From the NCBI GenBank assembly GCA_014529385.2, contig CM043958.1:155006293-155070292 (forward strand): a DNA stretch of 64,000 nucleotides, written 5' to 3'. The notes beneath the pieces are model-generated. The model made no database searches. It saw nothing but the letters and a program-made list of their open reading frames with translations, and was not told where the DNA came from. Positions 11,213 to 21,820 of this stretch are shown piece by piece (position 1 is the stretch's first letter; each line of letters opens with the position of its first letter). Made by a program: the position numbers and the translations under genes. The stretch comes from Adiantum capillus-veneris. Lineage: Eukaryota > Streptophyta > Polypodiopsida > Polypodiales > Pteridaceae.

Positions 11213-11409
11213 ACAGCGTGCTCTTGAATCGGATCAGTGATTTGTGCCAGATTGAGTTGCTGTTTTTTTTGCGACAAAAAGAGGCAGTTTGTTGTTTTTT
11301 CTGCATTTTCACTTTCTTGGGGCTGATTTCGGCTGTAATGAGCAGATTTGCAGATTTCCTATCTTCCACTTGATTCTAGCCGCTTCACATGCCCAAATTC
11401 TCCAACACC

Positions 11410-12320
11410 ATGGATAAGAGTGATGATTCTCACACATTTTCAGCCCATGGTGATGACGGGCACCAAGAGGATGGGATCGCTGGCAGTGACCACACCGTCA
11501 ATGACGAATTGGGAGATTGGTCCAGTTCTATTCCGAAGTAGGTGATCAACCAATCAAGATACCTACACTTCCTACCTTTCCCTCGGATCGGCGATTGAGT
11601 GGAGACAATTATGCCATTTGGAAAGCAACTATGATGGCGGTCTTTGACTCTTACGAGCTTGGAGGATTTGTCTCAAGCAACTTTCAAAAGCCAAAGGACT
11701 CTAAAGGAGAGAAGTTATGGGAACGAGTAAATGCCCGGATCCGGTCTTTTATTATCCTCAACAATTCACCCACAATGATTGGCCACATTAGGCTAATGCA
11801 AGATGCGAAGTTGATGTGGGATCGACTTTCTTCTCTATATGATCGAGTCTCTCCAATGAAGCGGTAGCCCTCGAGGTGCAGTTGAGAACCTTGGATGCAA
11901 AGAACACTTCCATGCAGAATCATATCAACAAGATGCAAGAGCTTCATGAGGAGATACTTCATATGGGAAAGCTTATCAGTTTGGAGGACATGGCCGTTCA
12001 GCTTTTGGCTCAATTGCCTCCCCAGTACACCAACTTCTACTCTTCCTTGATTACTAGTGGACGGCTGAATACTATCACATGGGAGGAGCTAGTTCCAATG
12101 GTTTTAGACCAAGAGGAGCGTTTCCTAAAGGGGGAAGAAGTCAAGCTCCGAAGCCTTGGCCGGTTCTTCCAATAAGAACAACAACAAGAAGCAGAAGGGT
12201 AAGAAGAAAAGCACCAACACCAAAGACAAGAAGAGTGATGCCGAGTGTGACTCCTTGAAGGCGGAGCGGCATTGCAATAATTGTGGTGAGAAAGGACATT
12301 ATTGGAGGAAGCGAGTTGGA
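11410..12320 (+). pseudogene. D gag (copia capsid, broken)
   Basis: The likely start is the ATG at 11410 (MDKSDDSHTFSAHG). A frame change near 11520 leads into the gag core: IPTLPTFPSDRRLSGDNYAIWKATM, then LWERVNARIRSFIILNN and the UBN2-like helices MQLRTLDAKNTSMQNHI to RFLKGEE. Another shift near 11865 separates the two halves. The zinc knuckle CNNCGEKGHYWRKR (about 12271-12312) keeps Cys, Cys and His, but the last Cys is replaced by Arg. Confidence 0.85.
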
Positions 12321-13700
12321 GGAGCTTCAACCTCCTTGGCGACTGTAGTAAAGTCACCGGCCTTTGTTCATTTGGAGATTCTCCCTTCGACGGACTCTCC
12401 AAAGACATCGGAGGTACTGGTGACCCATTCTCCTCGAGATAGTCGTGATTGGATTCTTGACAGTGGTGCCTCACGGCACATGACACCTACGAAGGATCTA
12501 TTATCCAACATGCGGTAACACTGTGGTACAATCTTCATCGGCGACAAATCTGAAATTCCTATTCACAGCGAGGGTTCCATGGAGCTAATTCCCGACGGTA
12601 GAGGAGGCATGCATACCTCCAAGGTACTTTATGCTCCAAAACTAGGTTTTCATCTCATGTCAGTACACGAGGTATGCAAGCTTGGCATGGAGGTGATCTT
12701 CACGGAGAACTCAATATCTATACGGGATTGACAGACCAGTGTAGAAGTCAAAGGGGGCTCGGTAGAGAACGGCCTTTATCGACTCCACGCTCTTTCTTCC
12801 TCGAATCGGATACTCACAGGTGATTTATGGCATTACAGGTTTGGCCATTTGAACAATGATGCCCTTCCACTTGCTTTTCGAGAACAGTTGCTTCAAGGTT
12901 TACCAGATGTCGGGAGCTTACCGGATGTCAGGAGTAAGCATGGGAAATGCATTTCCTGCATTTGTGGGAAACAACATCAAGAATCCATCCCGAGGCTTTC
13001 TACACGCCGAGCCACTGCCGTGTTGGAGTTGGTTCACACCGACCTTTGTGGACCTATGCAAACCCCTTCCCTCGGCAAACCTCTTTACTTTATGTTATTG
13101 GTGGATGACTTTAGCCGCTTTACTTGGGCATTTTTTCTACAACACAAGCACGAGGCTTTTGGCCTCTTCAAAATTGGCATACTCTTCTGGAGAAGGAAAG
13201 CAATCATGTATTGAAGACTATCAGATCAGATAAAGGTGGGGAGTTTACCTCCAATGCTTTCATTCAATTTTGTAAGGACCATGGTATTAAGCGAGAGCTT
13301 GCAAATACCAATACACCTTCAGAGAATGGAGCTGTGGAGCGGAAGAACCAGACAGTAGTAGAGATGGCTAGGACCATGCTTGAGCATCGAGATTTGCCTA
13401 AGTCCTTGTGGGCTGAGGCAGTTGCGACGGCTGTCCACACCCTCAACAGATCTCCAACCTCTTCAGTTCCAAAGATGACATCATTTGAAGCCTATTTTGG
13501 TAAGAAGCCCGACGTCTCCCATTTCAGAATTTTTGGGAGCGATGCCTAAGTCCACGTACCAAAGGAGCAAAGGGGGAAGTTTGACCCCAAGACCCGCAGC
13601 ATGATCTTTGTCGGCTACAACTCTCTTTCAGTGGGATATAGACTTTATGATCCAAAGAAGAAGGAGATTGTTTTCAACCGTGATGTAGTCTTCAATGAGA
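12321..13700 (+). pseudogene. D protease and integrase (copia, broken)
   Basis: Protease active site WILDSGASRHMT at about 12448-12483. This is followed by the GAG-pre-integrase segment (LYRLHAL, HYRFGHLNND). The integrase core has LVHTDLCGPM (first Asp), VDDFSRFTW, RSDKGGEFTS (second Asp) and NGAVERKNQTVVEMAR (Glu). The C-terminal part reads HFRIFGSDA, then IFVGYNSLSVGYRLYDP. Frame changes occur near 12518, 12725 (TGA), 13214 and 13549. All three catalytic acidic residues are still visible. Confidence 0.85.
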
Positions 13701-15091
13701 CCTTACCTTCAAAGGGGGTTCCCGCTCCCAAACCTTCCACGACGACTCCTAACCTTCTGATTCTTGGAGATCCAGATTTTGACTTGCCCTATGATGAGCT
13801 CTCTTCTCCTACCCCTGTCCCTCAGGCCACGGAGGAGGATGTACCCATTCCCGAAGATACACTTGACAGTGGATCTCATCACAGTGCCGATGTAGAGAAA
13901 GATTTGCCAATAGCTCCCCTTGAGGGGAGCAAGCCCGACAAGTTACCGAAGTGGTTATTGGAGACCTTGCGAGATTCAACAATCTCAGATTTTCCACCGA
14001 ATTGGCGAGATTCCGGTACCTCACGAGGCTCTCATCGACTTCGACTTGCCGAGGTAGATGACCCATTACCACAGGTGAACTATGCATTGATTTCTTCAGA
14101 GCTCCATGACAGAGTTCCTCTTACAGTTGAGGAGGCACTTTCACTACCTCAGTGGAAGTTGGCCATGCAGAAAGAGATTGATTCCATCAAGAAGAACAAC
14201 ACATGGGTGTTGGTTCCGCAACCTCCCAAGCGGAAAGTGATTAAGGTCAAGTGGGTCTACAAAACCAAGTATAAAGCTGATGGTTCTCTGGACAAGCACA
14301 AGGAGAGACTTGTTGCCAAAGGCTTTTCCCAGAAACCCAGTGTAGACTATGAGGAGACCTTCGCACCGACCGCACCGATGGCGACTATTCGGATTGTTTT
14401 TGCTCTTGCTGCCCTTCACGGGTGGCTGGTTTTTCAGATGGATGTGGTTTCGGCATTCCTCAATGGCGATCTAGAGGAGGAGGTTTATGTGGAGCAACCT
14501 CCAAGGTTCGAGGATCCGGAGTTTCTAGACATGGTCTATAGGTTGCTTAAGGCTCTCTATGGCCTCAAGCAATCGCCTAGAGCGTGGTACCGGAAAATTG
14601 ATTCCTTTTCCTACGACACTCCTTCCAGAGACCTTCCGTTGATCCAGATTTGTACATTTTCTGTGAGGGAGGGTTAGTGACACTTGTTATCCTCTACATC
14701 TATGATCTTGTGATTGCAGGTAGCCATGTTGAGCACATCCGCAGTATTATGGCAACCTTGTCAGAGGAGTTTGAGATGACGGATCTTGGCTTGCTTCATC
14801 ATTTTCTTGGATTAGAAGTTAGACAGATAGAGGGGGGCACCTTCCTCTCTCAGGAGCGGTATATCCAAGAATTATTGGAAGCATTTGGTATGACCGAGTG
14901 CAAATTCATCTCTACTCCAATGGATCCCAATCAAAAGTTGTCACAATTTGATCTTCATCTTCTAGCAGATGCAACAGAGTATCGGAAACTGATTGGTTCT
15001 CTCATTTGGGTCCTCAACACTCTATTTGATATCAGTTTCCTGGAGGGTCTACTCATTTCTTTTATGCAGAAGCCCGCCAAGTCACACATGC
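13601..15091 (+). pseudogene. D reverse transcriptase (YVDD changed to YIYD)
   Basis: Copia RT. Visible blocks are WKLAMQKEIDSIKKNNTW, KVKWVYKTKYKADGSLDKHKERLVAKGF, DYEETFAPTAPMATIR, FQMDVVSAFLNGDLEEEVYVEQP and LKALYGLKQSPRAWYRK. After a shift at about 14650 comes LVILYIYDLVIAG (14689-14720). Here the canonical YVDD has become YIYD, so the first catalytic Asp is lost. DLGLLHHFLGLEV and the thumb follow up to SFMQKPAKSHM. Element B is inserted at this point (15092), and the gene resumes at 18241. Confidence 0.88.
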
Positions 15092-16481
15092 TGTCACCAG
15101 GAGGTGTATTTTTCCTGTTGCCTTCCGTAAATAAGTACTATATATTTTTTATTTTTTATTATTTTTACTTGTTTTCCCCGGGACCCTTGAAAAGGTGCAA
15201 GTGGACATTGCATGGCCAGTGTGAAACGGCTGCGGCCGAATAGGTTTCTCACAGCGGGAGTCTGGGTCGGTCAGTCTGGGACTGGTCAGGCCAGTTAGCA
15301 CTGAATTCTGATGAGTATGGAAGCCTGTGTGTGCCAAATGAACTCTGGGCCACTTGGAAAGTCACTTATAACTTTATAAGTCAGTGGGAACTAGGGAATT
15401 AACTCAAAGGGGCAAACTGGACACTTGGCAGTTGTAGAGCCTAGGGAATTAACTCAAAGGGGCAAACTGGACTTGGCAGTTGTAGAGCCATCTACAGGAC
15501 ACCTCAGCTGGAGGAGGCGCCCAAGAGAGAGAGGGGGCTGATTTTTCACTCAGAAGTGACCTACAGTGTGTGTGTGAGTAGTGGGTGCAGGTCTACAGCT
15601 TTAATGGAAAGCTTGCCTTCTCCTCTGTCTCATGTAGCGCGATGACTTGCTCTCGTGCATCTCTCTCTCCCCTTTGGCACATATGGTAATGCCCCACTAG
15701 ATGGGCTACTCAGATGAACATGTACAGTTCTGGGGGTTTATGCGCGTTTGCCAAGGCAAGAGCCTTCTGAACAAGAACTGGATTAGCTAATTGCTAATCC
15801 CCCACAGGTACGCACAGTTCCATCGCGAAAGATTGCAAGTTCGGAGAGTTTTCTCGCGTGAAAACACGTCCAATTCACAGGGGAACTGTCCCATTGCATG
15901 CGGGAGCCCTTGGGACACGCGTAGGCGTGTTCGCTCCGCTAAAAACGATCCGAAACAGCGAATTACAGCCTGCTGTGTTTTTCTGCAGGTTTAGGGTTTC
16001 GCACCTAAACTGCAAGGGAACACCGGGGGAGCCTCGTGAGAGCCTTGGGATGCGTATGCAAGCTTTTGGGCACGCGGCAGTGAAAAACAGGGAATTACAG
16101 CCCGCTGAAATTCTGTGACAGCTCACCAGAAAGCTTCCAAATAGCGAGGGAATCCGTCCTAGACAGGTGCTTTTGACCTACAGGGGTTTTTGCGCCGTTA
16201 TGCTGCCAAAATCAGGTCGAAAACCTGCGTTTTCAGCCCTCGCCAGATTTGGAAAGCTTTGTGAAAGCTTGTGCGAAGTGGTCGGATCGTCTACCTTAAT
16301 TTGAATAAAGAAATACCGAAAGGGGCGCCAATCTTTGGGGCCTACACGGTGTCGGTCTCGTGTGCGCAGTGACATTCTAGTCGCTGGACGCAACTGTGTT
16401 CTCTTCCCTTCTCAGTGCTCTGTGTAAAGTTAACAGGTAATTGAAATAGTACCGCCCTCTACGTTGTACAAGCCGGTTATA
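15092..16481 (+). repeat. B 5' LTR
   Basis: Begins TGTCACCAGGAGGTG, ends GCCGGTTATA (TG...TA rather than TG...CA). Closely matches both LTRs of C in opposite orientation. An AATAAA at 16303 precedes the shared core at 16308-16343. A 45-bp tandem duplication lies at about 15383-15480. Confidence 0.9.
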
Positions 16482-16499
16482 TGGTTCCATCGACGGGAT
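16482..16499 (+). other. B primer-binding site
   Basis: TGGTTCCATCGACGGGAT directly after the LTR. Same class as in A1 and C. Confidence 0.7.
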
Positions 16500-16566
16500 A
16501 GTCACTTTTTCTTCAAAAAGTGCATCGTGGATTGTTGTGGGTGAAAGCAACACAGAGCTTGTCGAT

Positions 16567-17445
16567 ATGGCAGAGAAGAGAGACCAAGTACCTGAAGAGG
16601 GATCTTCCTCACATGGCACGGAGAAAATTCCCTCAACTCTTCAAGAAGAGGACAGGTTGTTTAGAACTCAACTGCGTTGCTGCATGGACATGTTTCAGCA
16701 GTTGGCTAACAACCCAAGGATACAGGAGTTCTTACAGGCTCCGACACAGGGTTTTCAGCCTCCTACACAGGGCATGACTGAGCCGTTGCAGGAAAAGGAG
16801 ATTTCCAATGCGCAGAAGACTCATGATGCTCGAGGGAAAGCCCATGTGGTTGAGCAACTGGCGGTGTCCAATGATCCAAAGCAACTTGCTTTAGCTGGAC
16901 AGGAACCGTTTGTGAATGGTCAAGGGAGTAATGAACACGCTATGCGTCAGACCCTTCCATTACCTAATACTTATCCTGGTTATTTTGGAGGTGGTTCAAT
17001 GTTTCAAGCCATGGCTGGACCTTCCACAGGTTATATGCCAGGGAATGTGTTCGGGACAATGCAAACAGGCATGGATAACCCTATGTACACGAACATGGGT
17101 GTCCAACCAGGTTTTCACGGTGCCTACGGCCAGTTTCGAGAGCCTGGAACACAATTTGGTATGGCTGGTTTTTCGCAGCCATACGTACAAAATGCAGATA
17201 TGACAGGTAAAACAGTTGATGCGAGTGCTAGAATGAACAATCATGGAGCACCACTGTTACAGGCACCTGTTTATGATAATGTGGCTCCTTTGAGTCACCT
17301 GAAGGATTACAAGGAAGGTGGGCAGGGAGTGAAGTTTGAAACTTTCAGAGGAACTGAGGATCAATTGAAGGCTTTGACCTTCATACAGCAGTTCGATGTA
17401 GCTTATGCTGGAGGAAACTTCACGGAATCTTCAAAGATACGCAAG
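16567..17445 (+). pseudogene. B gag, N-terminal part
   Basis: Gag of the B/C family from the ATG of MAEKRDQVPEEG. The upstream ATG at 16537 is in frame, but C lacks the matching extension as a start. Sequence: LQEEDRLFRTQLRCCMDMF, a Gln/Met/Gly-rich linker, then VKFETFRGTEDQLKALTF and the start of the gag core. It reads without a stop to FTESSKIRK, where the deletion junction fuses it to LTR sequence (17444). It serves as the intact reference for the CAG codon that is TAG in C. Confidence 0.88.
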
Positions 17446-18240
17446 ATGGGCTACTCAGATGAACATGTACAGTTCTAGGGGTTTATGCGCGTTTGCCAAA
17501 GCAAGAGACTTCTGAACAAGAACCGGATTAGCTAATTGCTAATCCCCATTAGCTAATCCCCCACAGGTACGCACAGTTCCATCGCGAAAGATTGCAAGTT
17601 CGGAGAGTTTTCTCGCGTGAAAACACGTCCAATTCACAGGGGAACTGTCCCATTGCGTGTGGGAGCCCTTGGGACACGCGTAGGCGTGTTCGCTCCGCTA
17701 AAAACGATCCGAAACAGCGAATTACAGCCTGCTGTGTTTTTCTGCAGGTTTAGGGTTTCGCACCTAAACTGCAAGGGAACATTGGGGGAGCCTCGTGAGA
17801 GCCTTGGGATGCGTATGCACGCTTTTGGGCACGCGGCAGTGAAAAACAGGGAATTACAGCCCGCTGAAATTCTGTGACAGCTCACCAGAAAGCTTCCAGA
17901 TAGCGAGGGAATCCGTCCTAGACAGGTGCTTTTGACCTACAGGGGTTTTTGCGCCGTTATGCTGCCAAAATCAGGTCGAAAACCTGCGTTTTCAGCCCTC
18001 GTCAGATTTGGAAAGCTTTCTGAAAGCTTGTGCGAAGTGGTCGGATCGTCTACCTTAATTTGAATAAAGAAATACCGAAAGGGGCGCCAGTCTTTGGGGC
18101 CTACACGGTGTCGGTCTCGTGTGCGCAGTGACATTCTAGTTGCTGGACGCAACTGTGTTCTCTTCCCTTCTCAGTGCTCTGTGTAAAGTTAACAGGTAAT
18201 TGAAATAGTACCGCCCTCTACGTTGTACAGGCCGGTTATA
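17444..18240 (+). repeat. B truncated 3' LTR
   Basis: Corresponds to about 15699-16481 of the 5' LTR, with a few substitutions and one short tandem duplication (TTAGCTAATCCCC) at about 17530. Junction microhomology is AG. Ends GGCCGGTTATA. Confidence 0.9.
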
Positions 18241-18828
18241 CATGCAGCAGGCCATCAGGGTCCTGCGGTATTTGAAGGCGACCCAGTCATTTGGCATTCA
18301 CTATGCAGCTGGAGGTTCGGATCCCGAAGTCATTCTACGAGGATGGAGTGATTCAGATTGGGGAGGTGATCCAGACGTACGACGGTCGACCACAGGTTTT
18401 ACTTTTTCTTTTGGCTCAAGAGCAGTTTCATGGAGCAGCAAGAAACAGCCAACAGTTGCTTTGTCTTCCACAGAGGCAGAGTACCGTGTTGTTTGTAGTG
18501 CTACATGTGAGTCAGTTTATATTAGGAGGCTACTTTTGAAGATGGGCTTTCCGCAGGAGACGACCATTATGTACTCAGACAACCAAAGTTGTATTGCCAT
18601 TGCAAGGAATCCGGTGTTTCACGCCTGGACCAAGAATATAGAGATTCAGTACCATTTTGTTCGTGAGAAGACACAGGATGGCTCTATCCGACTAGAGTAC
18701 ATCCCGACTTTGGATAACCCTGCTGACATCTTCACAAAACCTCTTCCTCTCATGCCAGCTCCCTTGGACTCCATCCACGTCCAGGAGCTGAGAGGGGGTG
18801 TTAGAGTTCATCTTCCTGTCCCGTGGTA
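18241..18828 (+). pseudogene. D RNase H and polyprotein end
   Basis: Continuation of the D pol after the B insertion. It reads MQQAIRVLRYLKATQSFG (end of RT), GWSDSDWGGD (RNase H first Asp), SSTEAEYRV (Glu), YSDNQSCIAIA (Asp) and NIEIQYHFVRE, ending with NPADIFTKPLP. No internal stop is visible, so the RNase H looks intact. The frame overlaps the purine tract and the start of the 3' LTR. Confidence 0.88.
18788..18798 (+). other. D polypurine tract
   Basis: Purine-rich CTGAGAGGGGG abuts the TGTTAGAG of the 3' LTR. This is the position of the plus-strand primer. Confidence 0.8.
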
Positions 18829-19532
18829 GCTCTGGTATCTCCCAGGAGCAGATTAGGGAGTGGGTTGTTTTGTGGTTGTGCTTGGCCGTACTAGAGGTAG
18901 GCGTACTTATTCTCAACGATGCACATCATGGTATTGCTCACCCTATAGGGTGGCATTAGCCAGGACTCCTATTCCTAGGGTTTCCCGGGGTCAGAGTCTC
19001 GAGTCATCTGCACTTAGGCCAGGAAATATATGTTCCAAATCACTTTTAGTGAGTTTACATATTTATTAGCCATTTTGGCCAATTTTCAGAATCATGGGGT
19101 TTCCCAACTGAATAGTGCAAACTAGAGTTTGTCCTATATAAGCAATCCCCCCCCCTTGTACTTTTGGCAAGTTGTTGAATGCAGATTACCAGCTTTTGGG
19201 CTCTCTCTGCTAGTCTTTTCTCTCTCTAATGTTTTCACTTTGTGGCGAGCACTCTCTCTCTAGCATTTTCTGCAGGAGGCGATATCAGCCATCAATCTCT
19301 CTCTCTAGCTTTAGCCCTTCCCTTTCTGGCATGTTACCACTGCTCCGTAGTGGTTGTGCATCCCCGGCAAGATCCAATGCCCGTTCGGTGGGCGGTACGC
19401 GCTTGTGCCTACACGGCAAGGAGACTCATCGCGATAGATTAGAGATCTATTGGCTGCCCGTCACAGAGAGGTGTCTTGATCGCAGTTGCAGACAATTCCT
19501 CATCCGATTCGCTTTCTATTGCACCTTTGACA
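18799..19532 (+). repeat. D 3' LTR
   Basis: Begins TGTTAGAGTTCA, ends GCACCTTTGACA. Followed by the GTCAC half of the target duplication and the resumed A1 RT gene. Confidence 0.92.
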
Positions 19533-20072
19533 GTCACTTGACCATTGTGTTCGAAGAGCTGCGAAGCCACAGGCTACTTGTCAATCCTAAGAAAAGTGAA
19601 TTCTTCCTGGAAGAGATCCACTTTCTTGGCCACAATCTGAAAGGATGGTGTCAAATGGATCCCGCAAAGGTCGAAGCTATCAAAACATAGACAGACTTGA
19701 AGATTGTGCAGGATGTCAGAAGCTTCTTGGGACTGTGTTCCTACTATAGAAGGTTTATCAGGAATTTTGCAGAGATAGCATCACCTCTTCACGCTTTGCA
19801 AAAGAAAGAGGTCACTTTCAGATGGACCCAATAAGAGATTTCAGCTTTTAGTCTCTTAAAGGAAAAGTTGACTTCAGATCAGTAATTATTCTGCCAAACC
19901 TCAGGAAGTCATTTGTGGTCAAGTGTGACGCGTGTGGCAGTAGCATTGGAGCAGTGCAAATGCAAGATGGACAGGTAGTAGCTTATGAAAGACGAATTTT
20001 GCAACGGCCAAAGAAGACGCATGTCTATGAGAGAGCTATTTGCCGTGATTCATGCGCTTTCTAGTTGAAAGC
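19533..20072 (+). pseudogene. A1 RT thumb / connection / RNase H start
   Basis: Resumption of A1 after D. It reads VFEELRSHRLLVNPKKSEFF, IHFLGHN, MDPAKVEAIKT, RSFLGLCSYYRRFIRNFAE, then the RNase H approach LEQCKC and IHAFSS. Stops at 19688 (TAG for Trp), 19831 and 20065 (TGA for Trp) are seen by comparison with C, as is at least one shift near 19880. It is cut at 20072 by element C, inside the codons for HAFSSWKHYLLG. Confidence 0.85.
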
Positions 20073-21511
20073 TATAACCGGCCCGTACAACGTAGAGGGC
20101 GGTACTATTTCAATTACCTGTAAACTTTACACAGAGCACTGAGAAGGGAAGAGAACACAGTTGTGTCCAGCGAGACTAGAATGTCACTGCGCACACGAGA
20201 CCGACACCCTGTAGGCCCCAAAGACTGGCGCCCCTTTCGGTATTTCTTTAATTTAGAGAGAGAGAATTACAAAAAGAGCCCCTAGAAGACAACACCTGCA
20301 TCCAGCTAGTACGCTCCAGATTAAGCAAAATTTCGGCAACATAACGGTACCGAAATCAATCCGAATCAGTTTCTAAGGTAGGCCCTCTGTTCCACGGACA
20401 TATTCCCTCAGTCGGGAGCACAAAACAGTAAATTGCAGGTTGCTGTAATTTCTGGTTCAGCCCTGTTTTTGACCTGATTTGGGCACACGACTGTCCCTGC
20501 ACTGTTCCCTACACCTTGGGCTAAGTGCCCCTTGATTCTAGAAACATTTTGGGCTCAAAACAGCCCCAAAATAGAGTAAAAACAGCAAGCGTACAATGCT
20601 GAATTTACTGCGCAATCGAGAAGTTATCACCCTCTCGTGTACCTGCTTTGGTGCAGTAGCTAGCTACACCGGTTCCTGTGCAAAGAGGCTCTTGCCTCGG
20701 CACGAAAGCATATTTCCCCACAGCTGTACATGGGTCAAATGAGAAGCCCACTAGTGGGGCATAACATACTATACGTAGGGGAGAAAGAGAGCAGTATGTA
20801 GCGTGCGGGGCATCACTCCCATCACCATACTGTGCATAGAGGGCAAGGTAAGCATTCCAAAGCTTCTGTACCTGCTACAATCCACCTGAGGCTGAAAATG
20901 GTGCCCCCTTTGTTGATATTCAGCTCGTTTTTGCCTCCCAGAGTGGCAGAATCGCTCACAGGCTGACACGTCGCCCAGTTTCCGAGTTTGGGCTTTCCCT
21001 GCTAAAAACATCTCAGCTGGTGCGTCAGTTGACTTGGCAGCAAAACAATAAAATGTTCCCCTTGTCATTCCAGAGCTAATGACGCGAACACATTTTCCGG
21101 TCAAAAATAGCAATTCCCTAAATTTTAGGAGATGCTTCCATGGCGATCCTATCGGTCTCCTGACCATCATTGAAGACTACCATTTGACCAACATCTACAA
21201 TGTGGGTTAATTTACTGGCCCCTTTCAACTTATAAAGTTGCAGTGACTTGACGAGTGGCCCAAATTCCAGTTTGGCGCACAAGAGCTTCCATACTCATCA
21301 AAATCCAGTGCTAACTGGCCCGGGCAGTCCCTGTCTGACCGACCTAGATCCCCGATGTGAGAAACCCATTTGGCTGCAGCCGTTTCACACTGGCCATGCA
21401 ATGTCCACTTGCAACTTTTCAAGGGTTCCGGGACAAACAAGTAAAAATAAAATAAATATATCTAATACTTATTTACGGAAGGCGATAGGAAAAATACACC
21501 TCCTGGTGACA
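20073..21511 (-). repeat. C 3' LTR (left copy)
   Basis: On the minus strand it begins TGTCACCAGGAGG (right end 21511) and ends CCGGTTATA (left end 20073). It carries about 30 bp (about 20484-20514) absent from the other copy, and the shared core at 20213-20250. Confidence 0.92.
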
Positions 21512-21820
21512 CACCCCACCCTTGAAATACTGCAAGCGACCTCGCTTGCATGCCAATAATACATGCGGATATCTCCTGATATCACATATATTCTATGATG
21601 GGAATCCAAGATATACATGCTTCCGGAAATGTAGCGTTGGACGATTAAACAATCCCACCAACCTGGCTACGACACATATATCAAGCATAGAAGTCTTCTA
21701 GTGTACTCTTGAGCACAAACTTCTCTAGCTAAATTCTGTATGGAAAGAGTAGATACAATTGCTTAACTACTCTCTTGAGCATCATGAACCATGCTCTTGC
21801 CTTGCTCCAAAAAGGCTCCA
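21512..21820 (-). other. C 3' untranslated region and polypurine tract
   Basis: Non-coding stretch between the end of pol and the 3' LTR. Adjacent to the LTR the minus strand reads GGGTGGGGTG, a purine tract in the right place for plus-strand priming. Confidence 0.7.

Larger units (their letters stand above)
15092..18240 (+). mobile_element. Gypsy derivative B (LTR-partial gag-truncated LTR) in D
   Basis: Same family as element C. It contains a full 5' LTR, a primer site, the first 290 or so codons of gag, and a second LTR missing about its first 600 bp. It is flanked by a perfect 5-bp duplication CATGC (15087-15091 and 18241-18245), so it integrated as a unit into the RT/RNase H gene of D. 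The internal junction at about 17444-17446 joins gag directly to an LTR position equivalent to 15700. This points to a deletion before or after insertion. Confidence 0.92.
10456..19532 (+). mobile_element. Ty1/copia element D inserted into A1 RT gene
   Basis: Complete copia-type element with two LTRs of 744 and 734 bp. The order gag, protease, integrase, RT, RNase H is typical of copia. Flanking 5-mers are ATCAC (10451-10455) and GTCAC (19533-19537), a target duplication with one mismatch. Across this site A1 reads continuously (EEEHRHH then LTIVFEEL). Element B is nested in its RT/RNase H gene. Stops, shifts and a lost catalytic Asp in RT make it inactive. Confidence 0.92.

Noticed and set aside
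15858-16126. Overlapping short frames on both strands in the B LTR, repeated at 17617-17885
   Set aside because: They recur because the LTR is repeated; no coding features, and LTR non-coding function explains them.
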